A DNA stretch of 43,008 nucleotides from Acidaminococcaceae bacterium (GCA_944390935.1 CALXRU010000015.1:1-43008), one strand, 5' to 3'; positions 6,523 to 15,999 are shown, numbered from the stretch's first letter. The notes: generated from the sequence alone by a model not told the origin. Made by a program: numbers and translations.

Positions 6523-9447
6523 ATGAAGCTTGAAGTTAATAAAATTTACAGTGGCTTTGTGGTTAAGCACGCTGAATATGTTGACGAAATACAGAGCGAC
6601 GCTTATTTGCTGGAGCACGAAAAAAGCGGCGCAAGGCTGCTGTACCTTGCCAACAGCGACGATAACAAGGTGTTCAGCATCAGCTTCCGCACGCCGCCGT
6701 ACGACGATACCGGAGTGGCACATATTTTGGAACATTCCTCACTGTGCGGTTCGCGCAAGTACCATTTAAAAGAACCGTTTGTAGAACTGGTTAAGGGTTC
6801 GATGAATACGTTTTTAAACGCTATGACTTATCCGGATAAAACCATGTATCCGGTAGCCAGCCGCAACGATAAAGATTTTAAAAACCTGATGGACGTGTAC
6901 CTTGACGCGGTGTTTTACCCGCTGATTTATGAAAACCACTACACGCTGATGCAGGAGGGCTGGCATTACGAAATTTTCGATAAAGACGGCGAACTTGCCT
7001 ACAACGGTGTTGTTTACAACGAAATGAAGGGCGTATATTCTTCCGCCGATGCGATTGCCGAAAATGAAGTTATGAAAGCGTTGTTTCCGGACAGCCCTTA
7101 CCGTTTTGAGTCCGGCGGCTATCCGGCTGCTATTCCGCAGCTTACGCAGGAGGCGTTTGAAAACTTCCACCGCACCTATTACAGCCCGGAAAACTCCTTC
7201 ATCTACCTGTACGGCGATATGGATATTGAGGCGACGCTGGCTTATCTGGACGGCGAATATTTATCGGCGTTTGCCAAAACCGGCAGCGTAAAATCGGAAA
7301 TTGCTTTGCAGCAGCCGTTTGCCAGAACCAAAGAGGTTGAGGCGTATTATCCCGCCGGGGCGGATGAGGATTTAACGGCTAAAACCTACCACAAACTTGA
7401 TATTGTTTGCGGCGATGCGCGCGACGCTAAGACAAGCCTTGCGCTGCGCCTTTTGGAAACAGTGCTTTTGGAGGGCAACAGTGCGCCGCTGCGTTTGGCG
7501 CTGCTTGAAAGCGGCATTTGCACCGATGCTTACGGCCAGTACACCGGCAGCTTGCGCCAGCCTGTGTTGGCGGTTAAGGTAAGCGGCAGCGAGGCGGACA
7601 AGCGCGACGAATTTTTGAGCATTGTGTACCGCACTTTGCAGAAGCTGACGATTGAAGGCATTGATAAAGAGCTTTTGGAAGCCTGCCTGAACATGCTGGA
7701 GTTTAAACTGCGCGAGGCCGATTTTGGCGCATACCCGAAAGGGCTGATTTACGGCATCGGCGTGATGGATACTTGGCTGTATGACGGCGACCCGCTGGCA
7801 GGGCTGCGTTACAACAAAATGCTGGCAGAGCTGCGCGAAGGCATTAATAGCAATTATTACGAGCAGCTGATTGAAAATTACCTGCTGGACAACACGCATA
7901 AGGTTTTGCTTACGCTGATGCCGAAAAAGGGCATGGAAGAAGCCGAGCAGGCAGAACTGGCGGCAGAAATGCAGCAGATTAAAGACGGCATGACGGACGC
8001 TGAACTGGAAGCTGCGATTGAACATTGCCGTATTCTGCACGAACGTCAGGCAACGCCGGACAGCCCGGAAGCACTGGCAAGCATTCCGCTGCTGGAGCGC
8101 AGTGATATCCGCCGTGAGGCTGAAAAACTGGACGGCGAACTGACGAAAGAAGGCAGCAACGAATTTTTGTACGTGCCTGCCTTTACCAATAAAATTGCCT
8201 ACCTGAACTGGTATTTTGATATGAGCGGCATTGACGGCGCGCTGCTGCCGTACTGCTATTTGCTGAGCGACATGCTGGGCAAGGTTGACGCCGGCAAGTA
8301 CACCTATCAGCAGCTATCCACGCTGGGCACAAAATACACTGGCGGCGTGGCGTTCCAGGTGCACGCTTATTCCGCGGCGGAAAGCGTTAACGACTACACC
8401 GTTAAATTTAATGTTACCGCCAAAGCGCTGGTGCATAATTTAACGCACATGTTTGATATTCTGCGCGCTATTGCGCTGGAGAGCCGCTTTGACAGTACCA
8501 AACGCCTGCGCGAAGTGTTGGCCGAAGTTAAGAGCGACTGGGACAGTAACTTCTTCAGCCGCGGGCAGACGGTGGCGTGCGCGCGTTTGAATTCGTATTA
8601 TTCACCGGCGGCGCGCGTTAACGAGCAGGATTATTATTCGTACTACGAATTTTTGAAGGATTTGACCGAGCATTTTGACGAGCGTGCGGAAGAAGTTTTG
8701 GCAAAACTGCGCAGCCTGACCGGCGTATTTTTTGAAAACACCAAATACCTTTTGGCGTACAGCTGCGAGGAAGAAGACCGTGCGCAGGTGCTGGCAATGG
8801 CTAAAGAATTTGCCGCTGCACTGCCGCAGTCTGCCGTGGCTGGCGCCGATGTAAAACCGCTTGCCGCACCGGGGCTGGATGAGGGCATTATGACTCCTGG
8901 CAAGGTGCAATACGTAGCTGCGGGCGGCGACTTCCGTAAATACGGGCACAAATTCACCGGTGCGATGAAGGTTTTGGAAACCATTCTGCGCTACGAATAC
9001 CTGTGGACGAAAATCCGTATTCAGGGCGGCGCTTACGGCGCATCGGCGGTGTTTGACCGCAACGGCAGCATGTATTTTGCTTCCTACCGTGACCCGAAGC
9101 TGGCAGAATCGCTGGCGGCTTATAAAGGCCTGCCCGACTGGCTGGAAAGCCTTGACCTGCCGGAACGCGAACTGACAAAGTACGTTATCGGTACTATCAG
9201 CGCGGCAGACGTGCCCTTAACCAATTCCATGCGCCTTTCGCAGACGGCGCTGGCACATATCAAGGCCATTCCGCAGCAAATGCGCCAGCAGACCCGCGAC
9301 GAAATTTTAAACCTGAGTAACGACGATTTACGCAAGCTCGGACAGGTTGTGCGCGATACGCTCAGCGATAATTATCTGTGCGTTGTCGGCGGCAGCGGCG
9401 CGATTGAAGCCAACAAAGAGCTGTTTAAAGCAGTTAAGCATATTTAA
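6523..9447 (+). CDS. M16C-family zinc metalloprotease (presequence-protease-like)
   Basis: A 974-residue insulinase-type peptidase built as two halves that close around short peptides. The inverted zinc motif HXXEH is HILEH at residues 67-71, and the distal zinc Glu lies in the following ENEV/EMKGVY region near residue 160-175. The motif neighbourhood (LCGSRKYHLKEPFVELVKGS, FLNAMTYPDKTMYPV) is typical of the PreP/Cym1 subfamily. No signal peptide is seen, so a cytoplasmic role in degrading free peptides is likely. TTGGAGG stands 8 nt before the ATG. The next gene begins 2 nt after the stop, so the two are co-transcribed. Confidence 0.92.
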   Translation: MKLEVNKIYSGFVVKHAEYVDEIQSDAYLLEHEKSGARLLYLANSDDNKVFSISFRTPPYDDTGVAHILEHSSLCGSRKYHLKEPFVELVKGSMNTFLNAMTYPDKTMYPVASRNDKDFKNLMDVYLDAVFYPLIYENHYTLMQEGWHYEIFDKDGELAYNGVVYNEMKGVYSSADAIAENEVMKALFPDSPYRFESGGYPAAIPQLTQEAFENFHRTYYSPENSFIYLYGDMDIEATLAYLDGEYLSAFAKTGSVKSEIALQQPFARTKEVEAYYPAGADEDLTAKTYHKLDIVCGDARDAKTSLALRLLETVLLEGNSAPLRLALLESGICTDAYGQYTGSLRQPVLAVKVSGSEADKRDEFLSIVYRTLQKLTIEGIDKELLEACLNMLEFKLREADFGAYPKGLIYGIGVMDTWLYDGDPLAGLRYNKMLAELREGINSNYYEQLIENYLLDNTHKVLLTLMPKKGMEEAEQAELAAEMQQIKDGMTDAELEAAIEHCRILHERQATPDSPEALASIPLLERSDIRREAEKLDGELTKEGSNEFLYVPAFTNKIAYLNWYFDMSGIDGALLPYCYLLSDMLGKVDAGKYTYQQLSTLGTKYTGGVAFQVHAYSAAESVNDYTVKFNVTAKALVHNLTHMFDILRAIALESRFDSTKRLREVLAEVKSDWDSNFFSRGQTVACARLNSYYSPAARVNEQDYYSYYEFLKDLTEHFDERAEEVLAKLRSLTGVFFENTKYLLAYSCEEEDRAQVLAMAKEFAAALPQSAVAGADVKPLAAPGLDEGIMTPGKVQYVAAGGDFRKYGHKFTGAMKVLETILRYEYLWTKIRIQGGAYGASAVFDRNGSMYFASYRDPKLAESLAAYKGLPDWLESLDLPERELTKYVIGTISAADVPLTNSMRLSQTALAHIKAIPQQMRQQTRDEILNLSNDDLRKLGQVVRDTLSDNYLCVVGGSGAIEANKELFKAVKHI

Positions 9448-9449
9448 CC

Positions 9450-10385
9450 ATGATTATCAGCATAAGCCGCAGGACGGACATACCGGCTTTTTATGCGGAC
9501 TGGTTTTATAACCGCCTGCGTGCAGGGTATTTGCTGGTGCGCAACCCGATGAATTTGCGCAATGTAAGCAAAGTGCGCCTTACGGCGGATGTTGTGGACG
9601 CCTTTGTGTTTTGGACAAAGAACCCGCTGCCGATGGCTCGTCGACTTGATGAATTAGCGGTGTACCCGTATTATTTTCAGTTTACGCTTACGGGCTACGG
9701 AACAGACATTGAGCCGGGCGTGCCGGATAAAAGGCGCGTGCTGTTGCCTGCGTTTAAGGACTTGGCGGCGCGGCTGGGTAAAAAGCGTGTTATCTGGCGG
9801 TATGACCCCATATTTTTCAGCGTTAAATATACGCCGGAATACCATTTGGCGTGCTTTGAAGTGTTGGCGGCAGAGCTGCATAACAGCACGGAACGCTGTG
9901 TAATCAGCTTTATGGATAGTTACCGCAACACCAAACGCAATGCGCAGCAATTAGACGCGATTGAATATGGCAGCGAAGAATTGTATGTTTTTGCAGGGCA
10001 GCTTGCCGGAATTGCTGCAAAGTATGGGTTAAAGCTGCAAACATGCGCGGAAAGTATGGATTTAACGGCGCTGGGCATAACGCCGTCGGCGTGTATTGAT
10101 AAGGTACTGCTGGAAGATATCGGTGGCTTTAAGCTGGATGTAAAAAAGGACGCTAACCAGCGTGCGGAATGCTGCTGCGCTGCAAGCATCGACATCGGAG
10201 CCTATAACACCTGCCCCGGCGGTTGCCTGTATTGCTATGCCAACTATAACGCGCCGCTGGTACAAACCAACATCGGCGCACACAATAAAACAAGCCCGCT
10301 GCTGTCCGGCACATTAACACCACAGGACGTTCTAACAGAACGCAAAATGAAAAGCTGTAAGATTATGGCAAATAGTTTGTTTTGA
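9450..10385 (+). CDS. DUF1848 family protein
   Basis: A 311-residue protein starting MIISISRRTDIPAFY, the N-terminal signature of DUF1848. It has conserved stretches FVFWTKNPLPM, FTLTGYG and RYDPIFF, and a C-terminal cysteine cluster CPGGCLYCYAN plus an upstream CCCA. The Cys arrangement suggests an iron-sulfur cluster, and the overall layout recalls a radical-SAM/spore photolyase-like barrel with the Cys motif moved to the C terminus. Activity is unknown. It directly follows the M16C protease with a 2-nt gap and no own promoter; a functional link is not established. Confidence 0.85.
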   Translation: MIISISRRTDIPAFYADWFYNRLRAGYLLVRNPMNLRNVSKVRLTADVVDAFVFWTKNPLPMARRLDELAVYPYYFQFTLTGYGTDIEPGVPDKRRVLLPAFKDLAARLGKKRVIWRYDPIFFSVKYTPEYHLACFEVLAAELHNSTERCVISFMDSYRNTKRNAQQLDAIEYGSEELYVFAGQLAGIAAKYGLKLQTCAESMDLTALGITPSACIDKVLLEDIGGFKLDVKKDANQRAECCCAASIDIGAYNTCPGGCLYCYANYNAPLVQTNIGAHNKTSPLLSGTLTPQDVLTERKMKSCKIMANSLF

Positions 10386-10389
10386 AATA

Positions 10390-10424
10390 AAAAGCCTGCA
10401 TGTTTAACATGCAGGCTTTTGTGT
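10390..10424 (+). terminator. Terminator after the DUF1848 gene
   Basis: 13-bp stem aaaagcctgcatg/catgcaggctttt, loop tttaa. The core resembles the dinB/rpsT terminator. Confidence 0.9.
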
Positions 10425-10468
10425 TTGGTAATGCAACTATAATCAAAGGTAAATTCCGGTAGTATTTT

Positions 10469-10495
10469 TATACCCATACCGGCATATAGTATAAA
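10469..10495 (+). promoter_or_regulatory. Shared palindrome, copy A (upstream of riboswitch A)
   Basis: TATACCCATACCGGCATA (10469-10486), then 2 bp and GTATAAA (10489-10495). The same layout occurs at 12266 and 23350. Its centre lies 49.5 bp before the -35 start at 10527. Probable protein binding site; the binder is unknown. Confidence 0.55.
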
Positions 10496-10526
10496 AATTT
10501 AAATAAGAATTAAAAATAAATAATTA

Positions 10527-10555
10527 TTGACACTAATAATAAATAGTGCTAATAT
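10527..10555 (+). promoter_or_regulatory. Extended -10 promoter of riboswitch A
   Basis: TTGACA (10527-10532), 17-bp spacer ending in GTGC, TAATAT (10550-10555). The TGn extension is shared with promoters B and C. Confidence 0.65.
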
Positions 10556-10570
10556 AATGGCATAACTTAA

Positions 10571-10803
10571 TACAGCATGTACAGTAATGTTAACCGGTGC
10601 AAGTCCGGTGCGGTCCCGCCGCTGTAAGGGCGCTTAACTTATTCTTTGCAAGCCTTTTACCCCTGTAAAGCCCAAAGCCAGCAAGTTGCTGTACATAAGC
10701 ATTGCAGCTTAACCTGCGGGAGACGGGTAATTAACATTCCGGCATAAAGCCGGATATACATGTTTTTTACCGTTTCGGAATATAACCGAAGCGGTTTTTT
10801 TAT
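10571..10803 (+). promoter_or_regulatory. Cobalamin riboswitch A with transcription attenuator
   Basis: Aptamer core: taaccggtgcaagtccggtg, then gcggtcccgccgctgtaaggg, and later aagccagcaagttgctgta. P1 pairs TACAGCA (10571-10577) with TGCTGTA (10687-10693). The L5-L13 kissing pair is TCCCGC (10614-10619) with GCGGGA (10716-10721). The 3' side of P13, ACGGGTAA (10723-10730), can instead pair with TTACCGT (10767-10773), which is the 5' arm of the terminator at 10769-10803. Ligand binding should therefore free the terminator and switch the porin gene off. The intergenic stretch 10804-10935 holds only the porin leader. Confidence 0.93.
10769..10803 (+). terminator. Attenuator hairpin of riboswitch A
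   Basis: accgtttcgg (10769-10778) and ccgaagcggt (10786-10795) followed by a T run. Confidence 0.85.
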
Positions 10804-10935
10804 TAGGTTTGTTCATTTTGCCGGTGCCCGCAGTTTGCGATGCGCGCTGTTTAATTGCGGCAGGTTTAAGCCGCCTGCCGCGGATTTTACTTTTAAACGG
10901 TACGGCCGTTTATTTGTGACAGGAGGCATGGTAAA

Positions 10936-12171
10936 ATGAAAAAATCTTTAGTGCTTGCGGCGGCGATGGCGCTTGGCGTGACGACGTCAGCGTATGCAGC
11001 TAATCCGTTCAGCGATGTGCCGCAAGGGCATTGGGCGTATGACGCTGTAAACAAACTTTCGGCAGAGGGCGTGGTGGACGGTTACCCTGATGGTACCTAC
11101 GGCGGTGACAGGCTGATGACCCGCTATGAAATGGCGCAGATTGTTGCCAAAGCAATGGCAAAGGGCGTAAATGTTGACAAGCTGGCAGCAGAATTTGCCG
11201 ATGAACTGGACAGCCTTGGCGTGCGTGTGGCGAACCTCGAAAACAAAACCGATAACGTAAAAATTACCGGGCAGGTTCGTTACGAATACGGTGACCGCAG
11301 CGGCGATTTTGATAAAAAAGGCAAAGTTGCCAAACACCGCCTGCGTACCCGTTTGTTTGTCAACGGGCAGATTAACGAAGATTGGAGCTACACCGGGCGT
11401 TTGCAGAACGACCAGAATCTTGCTGATGACAAAGGTAACGATGATTTGAAACTTAATCAGGCTTATGTATCCGGTAAGCTGGGCGGCTTAAAAGTTATCG
11501 CCGGTAAGGGCGACCACTACCTTGCCAACGGTTATTTGTATGATGACACCGCAGAATTTATCCGCGCAAGCTATGGCAAGGACGTAAAAGTAAGCGCTTA
11601 TTACGGCAAGCCGACAGATTACGGTTATGACAAAATGTGGGGCGCGGAAGTCAGCGGCAGGCTTGGCGATTTAAGCTTTTCCGCAGGCTATGATGAGTTC
11701 AAAGATGCCGGTAGTTCCAATTCCATGACTTTAACCCAATTTGTGCCGACGGCGGAAGGCAAAGATAATTCCGTATGGAACGTAAGCGCCAAATATAATT
11801 TTGGTGATGTTCAGCTGGCAGCAATTTATTTGAATTCCGACAACGATAAAGCTACGGATATTGCGCCCGGTGCGGATGATGACGGTTACGTTATCGGCCT
11901 TAACTACAAGGGCGCCGATAAAAACAAGCCCGGCAGCTATGGCCTGTTTGCTAATTACTATAATCAGGGCGTGGGTACAACGGTTGCGCACACCATGTTT
12001 ACCGGTGACTGGGATTTGTTTGCCAAGGAAGGCTTTAAAGGATACATGGTCGGCGGTGGTGTAACCGTTGCCAAAAATATGGTTTACCAGCTGCACTACT
12101 ACGACCTTGAAGGCAAGGAAAGTGGTCTTGATGACAGAGTTATCTGGAGCCGTTTACAGTTTATGTTCTAA
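10936..12171 (+). CDS. SLH-domain outer-membrane porin (OmpM-like), copy 1
   Basis: A 411-residue protein: signal peptide (MKKSLVLAAAMALGV...AYA), one SLH domain at about residues 23-75 (NPFSDVPQGHWAYDAVNKL, YPDGTYGGD, TRYEMAQIVAKAM), a short coiled coil to about 105 (ELDSLGVRVANLENK), then a beta-barrel of about 300 residues ending in aromatic-rich strands and the terminal WSRLQFMF. In Negativicutes such proteins tether the outer membrane to peptidoglycan by the SLH domain while the barrel acts as a pore. GGAGG lies 9 nt before the ATG. The riboswitch implies a pore made when B12 is scarce, possibly passing corrinoids or cobalt; substrate is inference. The first 115 residues are nearly identical to the paralogue at 24208, the barrel is not. 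Confidence 0.88.
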   Translation: MKKSLVLAAAMALGVTTSAYAANPFSDVPQGHWAYDAVNKLSAEGVVDGYPDGTYGGDRLMTRYEMAQIVAKAMAKGVNVDKLAAEFADELDSLGVRVANLENKTDNVKITGQVRYEYGDRSGDFDKKGKVAKHRLRTRLFVNGQINEDWSYTGRLQNDQNLADDKGNDDLKLNQAYVSGKLGGLKVIAGKGDHYLANGYLYDDTAEFIRASYGKDVKVSAYYGKPTDYGYDKMWGAEVSGRLGDLSFSAGYDEFKDAGSSNSMTLTQFVPTAEGKDNSVWNVSAKYNFGDVQLAAIYLNSDNDKATDIAPGADDDGYVIGLNYKGADKNKPGSYGLFANYYNQGVGTTVAHTMFTGDWDLFAKEGFKGYMVGGGVTVAKNMVYQLHYYDLEGKESGLDDRVIWSRLQFMF

Positions 12172-12221
12172 AATTTAATGTTTGATTTTGATTACTGCTT
12201 AATTTCTTACTACTGTTGCAG

Positions 12222-12251
12222 AAAGCCCCGCATGCCCGCGGCGGCTTTTTG
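12222..12251 (+). terminator. Terminator after porin 1
   Basis: aaagccccgc...gcggcggcttttt hairpin with one bulge and T tail. Confidence 0.75.
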
Positions 12252-12263
12252 CATTTTACGGCA

Positions 12264-12292
12264 GGTATACCCATACGGGTATACCGTATAAA
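12264..12292 (+). promoter_or_regulatory. Shared palindrome, copy B (upstream of riboswitch B)
   Basis: The best copy: GGTATACCC (12264-12272), ATAC, GGGTATACC (12277-12285), a perfect 9-bp inverted repeat with a 4-bp spacer, abutting GTATAAA (12286-12292). The core TATACCCATACGGGTATA is 12266-12283. Its centre lies 49.5 bp before the -35 start at 12324. Confidence 0.65.
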
Positions 12293-12323
12293 TTACTAAT
12301 TGAAATATTTTACAAGAAAATTA

Positions 12324-12352
12324 TTTACTTTAATAGGAATTAGTGCTACAAT
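12324..12352 (+). promoter_or_regulatory. Extended -10 promoter of riboswitch B
   Basis: TTTACT (12324-12329), 17-bp spacer ending GTGC, TACAAT (12347-12352). Confidence 0.6.
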
Positions 12353-12377
12353 AAGTCTATGATAACTGAAGAACGTT

Positions 12378-12580
12378 GTTAAAGGTGCCCACGAGGGGTA
12401 AATCAGGGAAGCCGGTGCAAATCCGGCACGGTCACGCCACTGTAAGCACGCAGGTGTAAGTCAGAGCGCAGCCTTTAACGCTTTCCGGTGCTGCGGGTGA
12501 CGGCGAGGTGGCGAGAGCAGAAGATGCTTTAATTTGCTTTTACTCTCCGCTGCCAGAACCGCGGCGGAGATTTTGTGTTT
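12378..12580 (+). promoter_or_regulatory. Cobalamin riboswitch B with transcription attenuator
   Basis: P1 pairs GTTAAAGG (12378-12385) with CCTTTAAC (12472-12479). The core shows agccggtgcaaatccggcac, ggtcacgccactgtaagc and a B12-box form aagtcagagcgcagcc. A kissing pair GTCAC (12431-12435) with GTGAC (12497-12501) is visible. The platform ends in a terminator at 12545-12580. Its sequence differs clearly from riboswitches A and C. It should repress the ABC importer operon when cobalamin is plentiful. Confidence 0.92.
12545..12580 (+). terminator. Attenuator hairpin of riboswitch B
   Basis: ctccgctgc (12545-12553) pairs with gcggcggag (12561-12569), loop cagaacc, then attttgtgttt. Confidence 0.8.
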
Positions 12581-12611
12581 ACGGACTTGTTTGTGATGGA
12601 GATGTTTGGTT

Positions 12612-13556
12612 GTGACTAATAAGCAATTATTAAGCCGCATAGCGCAGATATTGGTTGTCCTTCTGGGCATCAGCTTTATAACCTTTGCGCTGGTTATGCT
12701 GTCACCGGGCGACCCGGTGCGCCAGATGATTGCCGGCAACGAAGATATTATCGTCAGCCAGCAGGAAATTGACGCGCTGCGCCATGAGCTGGGGCTGGAT
12801 AAACCGTTTATTTTCCAGTATCTGGACTGGCTGGGTCGTGCTGTACAAGGCGATTTTGGCTTTTCCTATATGGTTAAAAAGCCGGTGGTGGAGCAGCTTA
12901 TGGAAAGCCTACCCGCAACGGTAATACTGGCGCTGGCTTCAACGGTTTTCATGCTGCTGGTTTCCATACCGGCGGGCATTTACAGCGCCGTTAAGCATGG
13001 CAGCGTGTTTGATTACGTTGTGCGCGGTTTAACCTTCATCGGCGTATCCGTCCCGAATTTTTGGATGGGCTTAATGCTGTTATGGATTTTTGGTTTAAAA
13101 CTGCGGCTTCTGCCGATTGTCGGCGGGCGCGTAAGCCTTGAAACTTTAATTTTACCGGCGCTGACGCTGGGCATTGTTATGGCGTCCAAATTTACGCGGC
13201 AGGTGCGTACCGCCGTGCTGGAAGAACTGAACCAGGATTACGTTGTTGGTGCGCGTGCGCGCGGTATGAGCGAAAACCATATTTTATGGAAAGAAGTTCT
13301 GCCCAACGCCATGCTGCCGCTGATTACATTGCTCGGGCTTTCCTTCGGCAACCTGCTTGGCGGTGCGGCCGTGGTTGAAATAGTTTTCTCGTGGCCGGGG
13401 CTTGGCTACCTTGCGGTGCAGAGCATTATTTACCGCGATTTTCAGCTGGTACAGGGTATTGTGCTGTGGATTGCGCTGATGTATATGGTAATTAACCTTA
13501 TCATCGACGCTTCCTACAACCATCTTGATCCGCGCTTAAGAAAGGCAGGCAGGTAA
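12612..13556 (+). CDS. Nik/Dpp-type ABC importer permease 1 (NikB/DppB family)
   Basis: Inner-membrane permease of 314 residues with six predicted membrane segments. It begins with the family pattern LLSRIAQILVVLLGISFITF...SPGDP and carries the coupling-helix region GARARGMSENHILWKEVLPNA followed by LGGAAVVEIVFSWPGLGYL. The start is uncertain: GTG at 12612 has GGAG 10 nt upstream; TTG at 12606 would add two residues but leaves only 4 nt. It is the first gene behind cobalamin riboswitch B, so the five-gene importer is likely B12-repressed. That points to cobalt (or nickel/cobalt) rather than peptide uptake, by inference. Confidence 0.85.
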   Translation: MTNKQLLSRIAQILVVLLGISFITFALVMLSPGDPVRQMIAGNEDIIVSQQEIDALRHELGLDKPFIFQYLDWLGRAVQGDFGFSYMVKKPVVEQLMESLPATVILALASTVFMLLVSIPAGIYSAVKHGSVFDYVVRGLTFIGVSVPNFWMGLMLLWIFGLKLRLLPIVGGRVSLETLILPALTLGIVMASKFTRQVRTAVLEELNQDYVVGARARGMSENHILWKEVLPNAMLPLITLLGLSFGNLLGGAAVVEIVFSWPGLGYLAVQSIIYRDFQLVQGIVLWIALMYMVINLIIDASYNHLDPRLRKAGR

Positions 13557-13557
13557 T

Positions 13558-14388
13558 ATGCAGACACTTATCAATGGGCTTAAAACCAACCGTGCCTTCG
13601 CCGTAACCAGCTTTTTTGTACTGCTTTTAATCGCCGTCGCGCTGGCAGCGCCGTTAATTGCGCCTTATGACCCGCTGGAGGCAACGATGCAGAACGCTTA
13701 CCTTGCGCCCAATGCCGACCACTGGTTTGGCACGGATAAGCTTGGGCGCGATAATTTCAGCCGCGTTTTGTATGGCGCGGCGTATTCCTTAAGCAGCGTG
13801 CTGCTTTTGGTAACAGTGATTTTTGTTATCGGCACTACGCTGGGCGTTGTGGCAGGTTACTTTGGCGGCAAGGTTGATGTCGTTATCATGCGCGTGGCGG
13901 ATATGATGATTTCCTTCCCGGGCATGATTTTGGCGATTGCCATTGCAGGCATTCTGGGCGGCAGCCTGATTAACGCTATTATTGCGCTGACGGTTGTAAC
14001 GTGGACGAAGTACGCGCGCCTGGCACGCAGCATGGTTTTAAAAGTTAAAAAACGCGATTTTGTCGAAGCTGCAATCGTTAACGGCGGCACTTCAACACAT
14101 ATATTATGGAAACATATTTTGCCGAACATTCTGCCGCTGATGGTTATTACGGCGGCGTCCGATATCGGCGCGATGATGATGGAACTGGCAGGGCTTTCGT
14201 TTCTGGGCTTCGGCTCGCAGCCGCCTGCGCCTGAATGGGGCTTAATGCTTAACGAAGGCAGGCAGCAGCTGCAAACAGCGCCGTGGCTGATGATTTTCCC
14301 GGGGCTTGCCATTTTTATAACGGTTGTAATTTTTAACCTGTGGGGTGACGCACTGCGTGATGTGCTGGACCCGCGGCAGGAAGAATAG
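13558..14388 (+). CDS. Nik/Dpp-type ABC importer permease 2 (NikC/DppC family)
   Basis: Second permease, 276 residues, starting one base after the stop of permease 1. It has the DppC/NikC N-terminal pattern (APLIAPYDPLEA, then HWFGTDKLGRDNFSRVLYGA) and the coupling motif EAAIVNGGTSTHILWKHILPN near the middle. The end reads NLWGDALRDVLDPRQ, typical of the family. It should pair with the upstream permease to form the membrane channel. Nothing in the sequence separates nickel, cobalt or peptide use. Confidence 0.88.
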   Translation: MQTLINGLKTNRAFAVTSFFVLLLIAVALAAPLIAPYDPLEATMQNAYLAPNADHWFGTDKLGRDNFSRVLYGAAYSLSSVLLLVTVIFVIGTTLGVVAGYFGGKVDVVIMRVADMMISFPGMILAIAIAGILGGSLINAIIALTVVTWTKYARLARSMVLKVKKRDFVEAAIVNGGTSTHILWKHILPNILPLMVITAASDIGAMMMELAGLSFLGFGSQPPAPEWGLMLNEGRQQLQTAPWLMIFPGLAIFITVVIFNLWGDALRDVLDPRQEE

Positions 14389-14411
14389 GGTTTAGAGAGG
14401 AAGATGGATTT

Positions 14412-15989
14412 ATGAATAAAGCGGCTAAACTTACGGCGGCACTGGCAATGATGGGTTTTTTGGCGTTTGCGGCGGCAGGCTGCGGCGACGATAAAAGCGC
14501 GGCGGCAACCGGCGACACCTTAAAATTTGGCGTTACCAATTTTGCCGACAGCCTTGAACCGACAGATAACTATTTTGGCTGGGTGGTAATGCGTTACGGC
14601 CTTGGCGAATGCCTTGTAAAGTTTGACGAGAAGATGAACGCAGTGCCGTGGCTGGCAGAAAGCTGGAGCGTCAGCGACGATAAGCTGACATGGACTTTTA
14701 AAATTAACGATAAAGCCGTGTTCAGCAACGGCAACAAAGTAACGGGCGAGGCCGTTAAAAAATCCATTGAACGTACTTTTGAAAAGGCTGCGCGTGCGCA
14801 TGCCATGTTTGAGCCTGCAAGCATCACAGCCGACGGGCAGAATGTAATGATTAAAACCCAAACGCCGGTAGCAACCTTGCCGGGCATGTTGGGCGACCCG
14901 CTGTTCATTATTGTTGATACCAGCGTGACTGACCGCGATTATGCGTCACAAGGCCCAATCTGCACCGGTCCGTATGTTGTTAAGGAATACAGCAAGGCCA
15001 AAGCGGTTATGGACGCCAACCCCAATTACTGGGACGGCGAAGTGCCGTATAAACATGTTGAAATTCCGACTATCGACGACCCGAACACCCGCGCCATGGC
15101 ATTGCAGAGCGGCGAAATCGACATGGCTGTCAACATCGCGCCGGGCGATTTGCAGCTTTTTGAAGATAAAGACAAATTCAACGTAAGCACCATTGCGTCC
15201 CTGCGCGACGTTTTAGCGCGCATTAACGTGGCAGACGGCAAGCCGATGGCTGATAAACGTCTGCGTGAAGCGCTTTTAAGCTCGCTGGATCGCGAAACCT
15301 ACTGTAAGGTGCTGCTTAAAGATACCTTTGTGCCGGGCGGTCCGTATCTGCCGCCTTCCGTCGATTATGGCTTTGATGAAATTAAGGCGCTGGATAAAAA
15401 CCAGTACAATGTGGAGCGCGCTAAAGAGCTTCTGGCGGAAGCCGGTTGGAAGGACACCAACAATGACGGCTATGTGGATAAGGACGGCAAGAACCTTGAA
15501 CTGGACTTTATCTTTTACAGTGGACGTGCCGAATTGCCGCTGTTTGCCGAAGCAACACAGGCTGACGCCAAAAAGGCTGGCATTAAAATAAACCTTAAAA
15601 ATGTGGATTACAACGTGCTGGACGGCATCGGCACGCGCGGCGAATACGACCTGTTGATTTCTAATATTTTAACGCTTGCGGCGGGCGACCCGGAGGTATT
15701 TATCAACCAGTACCTTAAAACCAATGTAAACGGCAGCAACCCGCAAAACGGAAGCGGTTACAGCAACCCTGCGTTTGACGCGTTAAGCGACAGGCTGGCA
15801 ATGGAATTTGACCCTGCCAAACGCCGTGCGCTGATTATTGATATGCAGAAGATTATTATGGAGGACGCTGCTTCGCTGGTGTTCGGCTACCCGGAAACCA
15901 ACATGATAAGCAGTAAGGCGGTGGCTAACGCCAAAATTATGCCGTGCGATTATTACTGGCTGACGAAGGACGTTAAACCTGCCAAATAA
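14412..15989 (+). CDS. Substrate-binding lipoprotein of the Nik/Dpp-type importer
   Basis: A 525-residue SBP_bac_5 family protein. Residues 1-24 are a lipoprotein signal with lipobox FAAAGC, so it is anchored on the outer face of the inner membrane. Mature features include DSLEPTDNYFGW near the N terminus, LAESWSVSDDKLTWTFKIND, TGPYVVKEYS and the late YSNPAFDALSDRL. This style matches NikA/CntA-like nickel or cobalt binders better than oligopeptide binders, but the ligand cannot be fixed by eye. The position between permeases and ATPases is a common Nik/Dpp order. The upstream riboswitch favours a cobalt role. Confidence 0.85.
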   Translation: MNKAAKLTAALAMMGFLAFAAAGCGDDKSAAATGDTLKFGVTNFADSLEPTDNYFGWVVMRYGLGECLVKFDEKMNAVPWLAESWSVSDDKLTWTFKINDKAVFSNGNKVTGEAVKKSIERTFEKAARAHAMFEPASITADGQNVMIKTQTPVATLPGMLGDPLFIIVDTSVTDRDYASQGPICTGPYVVKEYSKAKAVMDANPNYWDGEVPYKHVEIPTIDDPNTRAMALQSGEIDMAVNIAPGDLQLFEDKDKFNVSTIASLRDVLARINVADGKPMADKRLREALLSSLDRETYCKVLLKDTFVPGGPYLPPSVDYGFDEIKALDKNQYNVERAKELLAEAGWKDTNNDGYVDKDGKNLELDFIFYSGRAELPLFAEATQADAKKAGIKINLKNVDYNVLDGIGTRGEYDLLISNILTLAAGDPEVFINQYLKTNVNGSNPQNGSGYSNPAFDALSDRLAMEFDPAKRRALIIDMQKIIMEDAASLVFGYPETNMISSKAVANAKIMPCDYYWLTKDVKPAK

Positions 15990-15999
15990 GGAGTAAGCA